Origin: Actinomycetes bacterium | GTDB taxonomy: Bacteria; Actinomycetota; Acidimicrobiia; Acidimicrobiales; Bog-793 | DNA: 64,000 nucleotides | Assembly: GCA_021798985.1 (NCBI GenBank) | Contig: JAJZBI010000013.1 | Location: 1-64,000, forward strand | Direction of reading: 5' to 3' | In this document: in pieces, positions 53,652 to 62,538 of the stretch | Layout: each line of letters starts with the position of its first letter | Numbering within the stretch: the first letter of the stretch is position 1 | Position numbers and translations under genes: made by a program | Notes under the pieces: model-generated | Databases searched by the model: none | Seen by the model: only the letters and a program-made list of their open reading frames with translations | Told to the model about the DNA's origin: nothing

Positions 53652-53726
53652 CAGCCACGCGGCACGCCAACTTCGACCACGGCTGGGGGACTGAAGGACC
53701 CGGGCCGTTGTGCCGATAGCTGCGCC

Positions 53727-56700
53727 ATGACGATTGCACGGTCCGCGCGCATTGCCACCTTCTCGAGCTGCTTGCTGCGGCGCCTCACGGCGTTCGCCGT
53801 GATCGCCCTGGCGGCCAGCTCGCTCTTTGCCGTCGTCCCGCTCGCCGCACCAGCGGCCTCGGCGTCGACCGGGACCCCTCCGGTGATGGTGCCGGCGGCC
53901 TGGGCCAACGGCCAGCCGGTGAGCCCGCCGACCGGGGCGAGCACCTCGGCGGAGCTCAGCCTGGACGCGCTGAGCTGCTACTCGAGCGGCAACTGCAGCG
54001 CCGTTGGCACCTACCAGGACGCCTCGGGCTCGACACAGGGCATGCTCGTTACCGAGACCTCGGGCAGCTGGGGGCAGGCGACGGCCATGTCCCCGCCGCA
54101 GAACGCCGCCGGCCAGCCGCACATCGCGCTGTCGGGGATCTCGTGCGCGAACGCCGTCGACTGCACCGCCGTCGGCAGCTACCAGGCGGCGACGGGCCAG
54201 CAGCAGGCCTTCGGGACCACCGAGTCGAACGGCAACTGGGCGCTGCCGAGCGCGGTGGGCGCGCCGAACGGCGCGGCGACCGATCCGCAAGCCGCGCTGG
54301 ATGCCGTCTCGTGCACCAACGCCGGGATCTGCACCGCGGTCGGCACCTACACCGATACCTCGGGCGCGACCCAGGCGATGGTCACCTCGACGACCAGTGG
54401 CAAGTTCCCGAGCGCCACTACGCTCAGCCTGCCGAGTGGGGCCGCGACCAACCCGCAGGTGACGATCGGCTCGGTGTCGTGCTCCACGAGCACCTCGTGC
54501 ACCGCGGTCGGCACCTACCTCGACAGCTCGAACGACCGCCAGGCAATGGAGATCACCGAGACCGGCGGCACCTGGGGCACGGCCGTCGAGCTCAGCCTGC
54601 CGGCAGACGCCGCGACCAACCCCAACGCCAACCTGGACTCGGTGTCCTGCGTCGCCAACACGGACTGCACCGCGTTCGGTTCCTATGTGACGACCTCGGG
54701 CAACACCGAGGCGATGGCGGCCGTCGACCTCGGCGGCACCTGGGCCCAGGCGATTGCGATCGCCGCGCCGGCGAACGCCTACCCCGACCCGAACGCCGTG
54801 CTCACTGCGGGATCGTGCACCGCGACGAATGGCTGCACCGCCGTCGGCAGCTACACCGACACCAACGCGACGACCCAGGCGATGGTGGTCGTCGAGGCCG
54901 GCGGGATCTGGTCGCAAGCGGGAGTGCTGGCGGCGCCGAGCGCCTCGAGTCTCAATCCCAACAGCACGCTCGCCGCCATCGACTGTCCGAGCCCGGCGAG
55001 CTGCAGCGCTGTCGGTGGCTACGACGCGACCTCGGGGGGGCCGAGCGCGCAGACCCTGGATGAGGTCACCAGCCCGACGTTCACGGTGGGCACGACCTCG
55101 ACCTACTCGGTGATCAGCGTCGGGAGCTCCACGCCGGCGCTCACCGAGGCCGGAACCTTGCCGGCGGGCCTCACGTTCCAGGACCAAGGTGACGGAATCG
55201 CCACCTTGTCGGGTGACCCGAAGCTCGCCGGCACCGGCTTAAGCTCGGTGACCATCACCGCGAGCAGTCCGGCCGGGCAGGTGAGTGGGCAGTTCTCGCT
55301 GCTGGTCGATGCCGCTCCGGCGATCACGAGCCCCGCCGCGACGACCTTTGCCACCCAGACCGACGGCAGCTTTACCTTCACGGCGAGCGGCTACCCCGCG
55401 GCGACCTTCGCCGAGACCGGGACACTGCCGGCCGGGGTGACGCTGTCGTCTGCGGGGGTACTTGCGGGGAGCCCGAACGCCGGGACGGGGGGGAGCTATC
55501 CGATCCAGGTGACCGCCACCAACAGCGTTGGCGCCTCGGCGAGCCAGTCCTTCACCTTGACGGTGAACCAGGGCGCCCAGCAGATCACGAGCGCGGTCTC
55601 GGCCACCTTCACCGTCGGGACCCCAGGCACCTTCACCTTCACCTCGGTCGGGGGGAACCCGACGCCCTCCTTCTCGCTGAGCGGCGCATTGCCGACCGGC
55701 GTCTCGCTCTCGCCGAGCGGCGTCTTGTCCGGTGTGCCGGCTGCGGGCACCGGCGGGGCCTACCCGCTCGTCGTCTCGGCGTCCAATGGCATCGGGACGC
55801 CGGCGACCCAGGACTTCACCTTGCTCGTCGACGAGGCCCCGTCGCTGACCAACGGCAACAGCGTGACCTTCACGGCGGGTCACGCCGCCCAGTTCAACCT
55901 GGCGGCTTCGGGCTATCCGGCGCCCACCTACAGCGAGAGCGGCGCGCTTCCCTCGGGCATGAGCTTCGTGAACGGCGTGCTCACCGGCACCCCGGCGCCG
56001 GCCGCGGGCGCGGCGGGCGGGACCGGGGCGACGAACGCGGCGAGTAGCGGGGCGTCGACGACGAGCTATCCGATCACCTTCACGGTGAAGAACAGCGCCG
56101 GCTCGTCGGTCCAGAGCTTCCTGCTCACCGTCAATCAGGCACCGAACTTCACCAGCACGAACAACGCCACCTTCGCGGTCGGACAGGCCAATGCCATCGA
56201 CCTCACGGCGAGCGGCTTGCCGGCGCCGAGCTTCAGCGAGCAGGGCGCGCTGCCGCCGGGCGTCACGCTGTCATCGAGCGGCGTGCTCTCGGGCGTGCCG
56301 GCACCGGGCAGCGGCGGCCAGTACGTGGTCACGGTGATCGCCAAGAACGGCGTTGGCTCGCCGGCGAGCCAGATCTACACCCTCGACATCGACGAGGCGC
56401 CGAAGATCACGAGCGCCGACAAGACGACCTTCGTCATCGGCTACATCGACAACTTTCGGGTGCACGCGAGCGGCTTTCCGGTCTCGAGCTTCACCGAGTC
56501 CGGCACCTTGCCGGCCGGGGTGATCTTCGTCAACGGAAAGTTCACCGGCGTGCCGACCGGCGCCGCCCCGGTGAGCACCTCGACCGCCACGACCGGGGGA
56601 GCGCCCACGACGACCCAGCCCGCGACCAGTACCACGGGGTCGAGCGCGGCCAAGCCGGCGCCGGTGCCGATCCGCTACCCGATCACGATCACGGCGTCGA

Positions 56701-57101
56701 ACGGCATCGGCCGGCCCTCGGTGCAGACCTTTGAGATCGTTCTGGCGCACCGGCCGCCGCCTTCGAAGGTGGTGCTGGCGCCCGTGGTCTCCCGCTCGCC
56801 GGTCGCCGCGATCGGCGGCGCCAAGCCGACGGCCGTCGCGGTCCACGTCGCCTGCCACGCCAGGCGCTGCGGCGCTGCGCTCGTGCTGGTCCAGGGCAAG
56901 ACGAAGAAGACGAAGAGCCGGGTGGTGGGACGCACGTCCATGGCGATCACCAAGCTGCGCGGCGTGGTGAAGATCGACCTCAACCGCATCGGCCAATCGG
57001 TGCTCGCCGGGGCGGCGAAGTCCCACCGCATCGTCGTCTTGGAGCTCGTCGAGATCACGGGCAAGCACGTGAAGCGCTTCGCCTTGCGCATCCGCGCCTG
57101 A
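53727..57101 (+). CDS. Secreted protein: seven Cys-paired repeats plus Ig-like repeats
   Basis: Exported protein of 1124 aa with a signal segment (about residues 15-45, AVIALAASSLFAVVPLAAPA). Residues about 70-440 hold seven repeats of about 56 residues, each with S-C-x(5)-C-(T/S)-A-(V/F)-G-(T/S/G)-Y and G-x-W; seven units suggest a seven-bladed propeller with one disulfide per blade. Residues about 445-1010 hold six Ig-like (He_PIG-type) repeats, each with P-x-I-T-S, G-x-L-P-x-G and a Y-P-(I/V)-x-V-(T/S)-A-(S/T)-N-G segment. A basic C-terminal domain of about 110 residues follows, with two cysteines near CHARRCGAALV. Surface adhesion or matrix role inferred. An ATAGCT element lies 5 nt before the ATG. 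Confidence 0.85.
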   Translation: MTIARSARIATFSSCLLRRLTAFAVIALAASSLFAVVPLAAPAASASTGTPPVMVPAAWANGQPVSPPTGASTSAELSLDALSCYSSGNCSAVGTYQDASGSTQGMLVTETSGSWGQATAMSPPQNAAGQPHIALSGISCANAVDCTAVGSYQAATGQQQAFGTTESNGNWALPSAVGAPNGAATDPQAALDAVSCTNAGICTAVGTYTDTSGATQAMVTSTTSGKFPSATTLSLPSGAATNPQVTIGSVSCSTSTSCTAVGTYLDSSNDRQAMEITETGGTWGTAVELSLPADAATNPNANLDSVSCVANTDCTAFGSYVTTSGNTEAMAAVDLGGTWAQAIAIAAPANAYPDPNAVLTAGSCTATNGCTAVGSYTDTNATTQAMVVVEAGGIWSQAGVLAAPSASSLNPNSTLAAIDCPSPASCSAVGGYDATSGGPSAQTLDEVTSPTFTVGTTSTYSVISVGSSTPALTEAGTLPAGLTFQDQGDGIATLSGDPKLAGTGLSSVTITASSPAGQVSGQFSLLVDAAPAITSPAATTFATQTDGSFTFTASGYPAATFAETGTLPAGVTLSSAGVLAGSPNAGTGGSYPIQVTATNSVGASASQSFTLTVNQGAQQITSAVSATFTVGTPGTFTFTSVGGNPTPSFSLSGALPTGVSLSPSGVLSGVPAAGTGGAYPLVVSASNGIGTPATQDFTLLVDEAPSLTNGNSVTFTAGHAAQFNLAASGYPAPTYSESGALPSGMSFVNGVLTGTPAPAAGAAGGTGATNAASSGASTTSYPITFTVKNSAGSSVQSFLLTVNQAPNFTSTNNATFAVGQANAIDLTASGLPAPSFSEQGALPPGVTLSSSGVLSGVPAPGSGGQYVVTVIAKNGVGSPASQIYTLDIDEAPKITSADKTTFVIGYIDNFRVHASGFPVSSFTESGTLPAGVIFVNGKFTGVPTGAAPVSTSTATTGGAPTTTQPATSTTGSSAAKPAPVPIRYPITITASNGIGRPSVQTFEIVLAHRPPPSKVVLAPVVSRSPVAAIGGAKPTAVAVHVACHARRCGAALVLVQGKTKKTKSRVVGRTSMAITKLRGVVKIDLNRIGQSVLAGAAKSHRIVVLELVEITGKHVKRFALRIRA

Positions 57102-57164
57102 CGTGCCAGGCGTCGCTTACGCCGGGCCGAGCGGCATCGGCGACGCAGCGACGGCGAACCCGTG

Positions 57165-57198
57165 CGCGGGCGGTGTCCTCTGGGACACCGAACCCGCG
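57165..57198 (+). terminator. Terminator after the 1124-aa secreted protein
   Basis: Inner perfect stem CGGTGTCC / GGACACCG (57171-57178 with 57183-57190) with a 4-nt loop, extended by C-G-C-G-G-G / C-C-C-G-C-G across a two-base bulge. 63 nt past the stop. The rest of the gap (57199-57433) has no gene I can support. Confidence 0.65.
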
Positions 57199-57433
57199 GC
57201 CGCGTGCGGGGCGGTGAGGAAGTGCTCTCGAGCGCACAGGCCTCAGCGCGCCCGTTCCCGTGGGCCCTCCTCGGGCGATGGCCTGGTGGGAGCGCTGGCA
57301 TCGGCTCATGGGTGCTGGATGCGCACCCACACCCACGACGTTCCTCGCCGAACGACGGGAGGGATCCGGTGGCGCTTCCTCATCGGGCAGGCGCGCCTCG
57401 TTGGGCAGGACTCCTAGGGGGTAGGAGGAGGCC

Positions 57434-59110
57434 ATGAGCGCCTCGATCCGGGTTCGCCACCTGCCCGAGTACGCCCGCCTGGCGAAGCTGCTCTTTGTCA
57501 ACCGGGCCGTGATCAGCCAGGCCGCATCGGGCGATACCCCATTGCGCGGCGAGCAGGAAAGGGCGCAGCGGCGGGCCGAGGGCGAGCATCTCGTGCGGTC
57601 GCTCGAGGAGATGGGGCCCACTTACATCAAGCTCGGCCAGCTGCTCTCGAGCCGGGTCGATCTGTTCCCGCCCGAATACTTGAGCGCACTCTCGAGCCTG
57701 CAGGACCACGCCACACCGATCGGCGTCGAGGTCGTGCGCTCGGTCATCGAGGAGGAGCTCGGCACCAAGGTCTCGCGGCTGTTCACGGACTTTGACGAGC
57801 GCCCGCTCGGGGCGGCCTCGCTTGCCCAGGTGCACCGTGCCGTGCTGCGCGACGGGCGCCAGGTTGCCCTGAAGGTGCAGCGCCCCGGGGTGCGCCAGCA
57901 GGTGGCCGATGACCTCGAGGTGATCGGCGAGCTGGCGACCGCCTTCGACGAGCATGTCGGGGTCGCCGAGCGCGCCGGGCTCGCGCTCATGGTCGACGAG
58001 TTCGCCCGCGCGGTGCGCGCCGAGCTCGACTACACGGGCGAGGCGGCGAACCTGCGGATGCTCGCCAGCATGCTCGAGAACTATCCGCGCCTTCGCGTGC
58101 CGGCACCGGTGGACGACCTGACCACGACGCGCCTGTTGACCATGGAGCTGGTCGAGGGGCGCTCCCTTGCGACGATCGGCCCCCTCGGCTTGCTCGAGCT
58201 CGACGGTGCGCCACTTGCCGATCAGCTCTTCAAGGCGTTCTTGGACCAGCTGCTGATCCACGGGGTGCTGCACGCCGATCCGCACCCCGGCAACGTCTTG
58301 GTCACCACCGAGGGCGACCTGGCGCTCGTCGACGTCGGCATGACCACCTGGATCACGCCGGAGCTGCAAGACGCGCTGTTGCGCCTACTGCTCGCGCTCG
58401 GCACGACGAATGCCGCCGAGGCGGCCTCGGCGCTCGAGCGCTGCGGCGAGCCACTCGACGGCTTCGACCGTGACCTGCTCGGCCGCCAGGTGGCCGGCTT
58501 CGTCCTGCAGACGAGCGGGGCGCGGCTGTCCGAGCTGCAGACCGGACGCCAGCTCGGCGAGCTCGCCCGACTGGCGGTGTCGAGCGGCTTGCGCCCGGCG
58601 CCCCAACTCACCATGGTCGGCAAGGCGCTCGTCAATCTCGACGGCGTCGCCCGCCGCCTCGCCCCGTCCTACGAGCCGGCGAGTGCTATTCGTGAGCACG
58701 CGAGCGTCCTCATGCGCCATTCGATGGAGCGCTCGGCGACGCCCTCCAGCCTCATCGGGGCGATGCTCGACGCCAAGGAGTTCGCCGAGCACCTGCCGCG
58801 GCGGATGAACAAGGTGCTCGACGCCCTGGCCGAGGGCAGCGTGCAGCTTCGCGTCGAGGGCTTTGACGAGTCGGCGCTGATGCGCAGCATCCAAAAGCTC
58901 GCGAATCGTGCCGCGGCCGGCCTTGCCGTCGCGGCCTTCGTGCTGGCCGCGGCGATCTTTTCCATCTCAGCCGGTGGCCCGCGTTGGCTCGGAGAGTCCG
59001 CCTTCTCGATCGTGCTCTTGGCGCTCGCGTTGGTCCTCGGCGTCGCCATCGTCTGGTCGACCCTGCGCAGCGACCTGCCGCAGCGGCGCGCGCGGCGCCG
59101 GAGCACCTGA
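57434..59110 (+). CDS. UbiB/ABC1-family atypical kinase
   Basis: Membrane-anchored protein-kinase-like ATPase (558 aa) of the ABC1/ADCK/UbiB family, involved in isoprenoid-quinone or lipid metabolism. The diagnostic K-x-G-Q motif is GPTYIKLGQLLSSR. Then come PLGAASLAQVHRAVLRDG, QVALKVQRPGV with the Lys, ELDYTGEAANLRML, HADPHPGNVLV as catalytic loop, and the metal site reads LALVDVGM where most members have D-F-G. Two helices near the C-terminus (about 495-515 and 520-542) anchor it. Strong AGGAGGAG before the ATG. Actinobacteria make menaquinone, so a ubiquinone role is unlikely. Confidence 0.92.
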   Translation: MSASIRVRHLPEYARLAKLLFVNRAVISQAASGDTPLRGEQERAQRRAEGEHLVRSLEEMGPTYIKLGQLLSSRVDLFPPEYLSALSSLQDHATPIGVEVVRSVIEEELGTKVSRLFTDFDERPLGAASLAQVHRAVLRDGRQVALKVQRPGVRQQVADDLEVIGELATAFDEHVGVAERAGLALMVDEFARAVRAELDYTGEAANLRMLASMLENYPRLRVPAPVDDLTTTRLLTMELVEGRSLATIGPLGLLELDGAPLADQLFKAFLDQLLIHGVLHADPHPGNVLVTTEGDLALVDVGMTTWITPELQDALLRLLLALGTTNAAEAASALERCGEPLDGFDRDLLGRQVAGFVLQTSGARLSELQTGRQLGELARLAVSSGLRPAPQLTMVGKALVNLDGVARRLAPSYEPASAIREHASVLMRHSMERSATPSSLIGAMLDAKEFAEHLPRRMNKVLDALAEGSVQLRVEGFDESALMRSIQKLANRAAAGLAVAAFVLAAAIFSISAGGPRWLGESAFSIVLLALALVLGVAIVWSTLRSDLPQRRARRRST

Positions 59111-59209
59111 ACCGGGGCGTCTCGTGTGCTCGTACCGCAAACGGTGGGCACGGGCAGGGCAGCCGGGTCGCGCCCGGTCGGGCTGGCCGCTGATCCGCAA
59201 AGACTGACC

Positions 59210-59783
59210 TGGCGGGGACCACGTCGGGTCGCGCCCGGTCCAGCCGATCTCTGTCGGCGAGGCGCCCTCGGGCGTCGCCTGGGCGGGGGCCAAGACCGCC
59301 CGGCTGCGCAGCGCTGCGTCGGCATCCCGCCGAGGAGCGCGTGCGCGAACGCGATGGCCACCGAGCAGATCTCCACGTCATGGCGCGCACAGCAGGCGAC
59401 GTCCCCGCCGTGCACGAACAGGTCGATGGCCGGGAAGGCGAGGCCGTCGGCGATGCTGCGGCGCCCAGCGGGCGTGTCCACCTCGGCGCTGAGGTCGATC
59501 TCGGCCGCGACCGTGCAGATCTTGCTCGCGAGCATGCGCCACCACGCCGCCGGATCGCCTTGGAGCGCATCGCCGGGCTCGTCGTCGGGCTGCCAGTCCG
59601 GCTGGTTGCCTGCCAACAAGGCGATGCCGCAGGCGGTCGCCTTGCCGACATGGCTGAGGACGTCAAGGGCGCGCGATCGCGCGCAGGGGGATGGCGCTGA
59701 CCAGGCTCGGTGGGCACGCGCTCGACGACGGGGTCGAAGAGATCCGACCCCGACCGGTAGGCCTCGTCCGCGCGCCACGCCAC
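59210..59783 (-). pseudogene. Frameshifted TIGR03086-type (MDMPI-like) gene
   Basis: Recognisable in three successive frames. Part 1 starts near 59783 (DEAYRSGSDLFDPVVERVPTE). The frame changes near 59706, where one base seems missing in GAG-CCTGG. Part 2 runs WSAPSPCARSRALDVLSHV to FPAIDLFVHGGDVACCAR and AIAFAHALLGGMP. The frame changes again near 59322. Part 3 reads DAALRSRAVLAPAQATPEG, ending IGWTGRDPTWSPP. Together these follow the TIGR03086 family, relatives of mycothiol-dependent maleylpyruvate isomerases with a metal-binding DinB-like fold. At least two one-base shifts make it a pseudogene unless the sequence has errors. 59111-59209 and 59784-59960 show nothing else. Confidence 0.75.
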
Positions 59784-59960
59784 AACGCCCCGCTTGCCAC
59801 CCCCGTGCGCGTGCGGAACCGATCGCCGCCTGCGCCGCCAAGCGCAGGTTCCCTGTGCCAGCGCGCACCGAACAGTGCGTGAGCGCGTCCTGGCGCGAGC
59901 GGCGAGCTGGTGGTTGCCAGGCCATTCGCGGGCCGTCGCGGGTCCGCGCAGGCAGAGGGG

Positions 59961-59988
59961 TTCGTTGCGAAGTGATTACGGGTACACT
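59961..59988 (+). promoter_or_regulatory. Candidate promoter of the 783-aa secreted protein
   Basis: TTCGTT (59961-59966), 16-nt spacer, TACACT (59983-59988), in a locally AT-richer stretch. Predicts a leader of about 95 nt before the GTG 60090. Confidence 0.45.
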
Positions 59989-60002
59989 GCTCGTGACGGA
60001 AT

Positions 60003-60064
60003 GCGTACTTGTACGCCGCGATGGCGCGGCCGTGCATCAGACGTGCCAGGAGCCAGCGGGCTCC
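60003..60064 (+). promoter_or_regulatory. Structured 5' leader with competing hairpins
   Basis: GCGTAC-TT-GTACGC (60003-60016) overlaps by two bases with GCCGCG-ATGG-CGCGGC (60015-60030), so the two stems cannot form fully together. A third stem, GGAGCC-AGCG-GGCTCC (60049-60064), sits 8 nt before the AAGGAG ribosome site. It does not match any riboswitch class I know. Confidence 0.35.
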
Positions 60065-60089
60065 GGCCTGAGCACGAAGGAGATGCAGC

Positions 60090-62441
60090 GTGAGAAGACG
60101 AACACCAAATGAACCGGGCACGCCACCGCGCACGCGGCTCGGACAGCCCATCAATACACGGCCGCAGCGCCGAGGCGTCCGCCACCGCGGTCCGCGTGGC
60201 TGGCCCGCGTCCATCGCCGCCGCGACGTTGGTCCTTGGCATCGGCGTGGTGCTGCCAGCGACGGTTGCGGCCGCACCGGCCGCCGCGGCCAGCGCGCCCG
60301 CCGACGCGCTGCCCCACGCCGGCCAAGCGCCGGCGATCACGAGCGCGGCCGCCGTTACTTTCATCGCGGGTGCGGCCGACAGCTTCACCGTGACCACGAG
60401 CGGAACACCGACTCCGGCGCTCACTGAGTCCGGCAGCCTCCCAGGGGGGGTGACTTTCCACGACAACGGGAACGGAACGGCGACCATCTCGGGGACTGCG
60501 ACCACGACGACGGGTGGCAGCTATCCTCTCACGATCACCGCGAACAACGGGGTCGGATCCCCTGCGGTGCAAAAGCTCGTCCTCACCGTGGACGCGGCGC
60601 CCAGGATCACGAGCTCGCCAACGGCGTCGATCCAGGCGGGCGTTGGCACCCAGGTGAAGGTGACCGCGACGGGAACGCCCACGCCGAATCTGGCGGAGAC
60701 GGGCACCTTGCCACCGGGCCTGTCGTTCCATGACAACGGGAACGGCACGGCGACCATCTCGGGGACCCCGCCAGCTGATGTCCAGGGAAGTTATGGCGTG
60801 ACGATCACCGCGTCGAACGGCGTGGGGTCGTCGGCCTCCCAGCATTTGGTGCTGTCGTTCTCTGGCGCCCCCCGCTTCACGAGCGCCACGACGCTCAAGG
60901 TCGCGCTTGGCTCGCACGTCGACTTCACCGTGCAGGCCATGGGCGCGCCGACGCCGACCATCACCTTCCACGGTGGCCTTCCCGCCGGGCTCTACTTTCG
61001 TGAGAACGCGAACGGCACCGGGACGGTGTTCGGCTCGCCCTCGCCGAGCGACCATGGCAGCTACGACGCCACCTTCGTGGCCTCCAATGGCGTCGGCAAC
61101 GCGGCGGTCCAGCACCTGATGGTGACGATCGCCGCAGTCCCCAAGATCACCAGTCCGCCAACCGCGACGCTGCGGGCGGGGCAGTACAACATGTTCGAGA
61201 TCCACACGAGCGGGTCACCGACCCCCGCGCTTCGCGAGTACGGGCAGCTCCCGGCCGGCCTCTTCTTCCACGACAACGGCAACGGGACGGCCACGATCCG
61301 TGGACGCGCGCTGCCGTCGGACCACGGCAGTTACCACGTGACGATCGTTGCCTCCAACGGGGTCGGCGCCCAGGCGACCCAGCACCTGACGCTCGCCTTC
61401 AGCCAAGCACCAGCGGTGACGAGCGCGAGCTCACTCAGCGCCAAGGGTGGCTCGGCCATGAGCTTCAACGTCACCGCGTCGGGGACCCCGACGCCGAAGC
61501 TGAGCGAGAACGGTAGCCTCCCGCCTGGCCTGAGCTTCCACGCGAACGGCAATGGCACCGCCACCATCTCGGGCACCCCCGCGCGCGGGGTGCAGGGCAC
61601 CTACCGCGTGACGATCATCGCCGCCAACGGCGTCGGCTCCCCGGCACGACAGAGCCTCGCCATCACGGTCAAGCTCGCCGAGGTTCCCGGCGCGCTGGGC
61701 TACTGGTACACGACGAGCAGCGGTGAGCTGCTCTTCAAGGGCCAGGCGCGCCCGATCGCTCCGAAGACGCCGCAGCACCCGCGCCACATCGTCACGATGG
61801 CGGCGACGCCGGGGAACCAGGGCTACTACCTGGTCGCGAGCTTCGGCGGGGTGTTCAACTACGGCAACGCCCGCTTCTACGGCTCGATCGCGCCGCTGCA
61901 TCTGCGCACGCCGACCGTTGCCTTCGCGGTGACCGCCGGGGACCACGGCTACTACGAGGTGACCAGGGCGGGCAACGTCTTTGCCTACGGCAACGCCCGC
62001 TTCTACGGCTCGATGGCCGGCCACCACGCCCCGCCGATCGTCGGCTTCGGCATCATGCCGAACGACAGCGGCTACTGGCTCGTCAGCGAGCGGGGCAACG
62101 TCTATCGCTTCGGCCACACCGCCTTTTACGGATCGATCGCCGAGCGCCACCTCCACACGGCGCCGGTCAGTGCGTTCGCGCTGACGCCTGACGGTCACGG
62201 CTACTGGCTCGTGACTCGAAGCGGTGAGGTCGTTGCCTTCGGCGACGCCGGCTTCTACGGCCAGGTCGCCGGCCACCGGGTACCTCCCGTCGTGGCCTTC
62301 GCCCCGACCGCCAACGGTCACGGCTACTGGCTGGTGACGACGCGCGGGAACGTCTACCAGAAGGGCAACGCCCGCTTCTACGGTTCCTCGGCGCACGCCC
62401 GGTTGGCTGGTGCGGTCACCGGCTTCATGCCGGACTTCTGA
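60090..62441 (+). CDS. Secreted protein: five Ig-like repeats plus six-blade domain
   Basis: Exported protein of 783 aa. Signal segment about residues 38-62 (WPASIAAATLVLGIGVVLP). Residues about 80-530 are five Ig-like repeats of about 88 residues, each with P-x-(I/F/V)-T-S, G-(T/S/A)-P-T-P, G-x-L-P-x-G-(L/V) and FHDNGNGTATI or a variant. Residues about 535-783 are six blades with GYWLV-type openings and N-A-R-F-Y-G-S endings, the same blade as in the secreted protein at 50110-52371. No anchor is visible. GTG 60090 has AAGGAG 8 nt upstream. A cell-surface or matrix role is inferred. Confidence 0.87.
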   Translation: MRRRTPNEPGTPPRTRLGQPINTRPQRRGVRHRGPRGWPASIAAATLVLGIGVVLPATVAAAPAAAASAPADALPHAGQAPAITSAAAVTFIAGAADSFTVTTSGTPTPALTESGSLPGGVTFHDNGNGTATISGTATTTTGGSYPLTITANNGVGSPAVQKLVLTVDAAPRITSSPTASIQAGVGTQVKVTATGTPTPNLAETGTLPPGLSFHDNGNGTATISGTPPADVQGSYGVTITASNGVGSSASQHLVLSFSGAPRFTSATTLKVALGSHVDFTVQAMGAPTPTITFHGGLPAGLYFRENANGTGTVFGSPSPSDHGSYDATFVASNGVGNAAVQHLMVTIAAVPKITSPPTATLRAGQYNMFEIHTSGSPTPALREYGQLPAGLFFHDNGNGTATIRGRALPSDHGSYHVTIVASNGVGAQATQHLTLAFSQAPAVTSASSLSAKGGSAMSFNVTASGTPTPKLSENGSLPPGLSFHANGNGTATISGTPARGVQGTYRVTIIAANGVGSPARQSLAITVKLAEVPGALGYWYTTSSGELLFKGQARPIAPKTPQHPRHIVTMAATPGNQGYYLVASFGGVFNYGNARFYGSIAPLHLRTPTVAFAVTAGDHGYYEVTRAGNVFAYGNARFYGSMAGHHAPPIVGFGIMPNDSGYWLVSERGNVYRFGHTAFYGSIAERHLHTAPVSAFALTPDGHGYWLVTRSGEVVAFGDAGFYGQVAGHRVPPVVAFAPTANGHGYWLVTTRGNVYQKGNARFYGSSAHARLAGAVTGFMPDF

Positions 62442-62456
62442 TCGCGGTCTCGTCCC

Positions 62457-62486
62457 GAGCCCACCAACCCAACGGTTGGTGGGCTC
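62457..62486. terminator. Bidirectional terminator
   Basis: Perfect 13-bp stem GAGCCCACCAACC / GGTTGGTGGGCTC (62457-62469 with 62474-62486), loop CAAC. It starts 16 nt past the secreted-protein stop and lies between convergent genes, so it can serve both. Confidence 0.8.
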
Positions 62487-62538
62487 GGTGACGTCGGGGT
62501 GCACATGGCGCCGGGCCATCCGCGGCGCCGGGTTCCAA

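Noticed and set aside
52371..55187. 938-codon minus-strand frame across the hydroxyacid dehydrogenase and secreted protein
   Set aside because: Opposes two well-supported genes; repetitive Arg/Gly composition reflects the repeats on the real strand.
58669..59925. 418-codon minus-strand frame taken as an intact gene
   Set aside because: Only its middle matches TIGR03086; both ends run into other frames and into the UbiB gene, so it is part of a frameshifted pseudogene.
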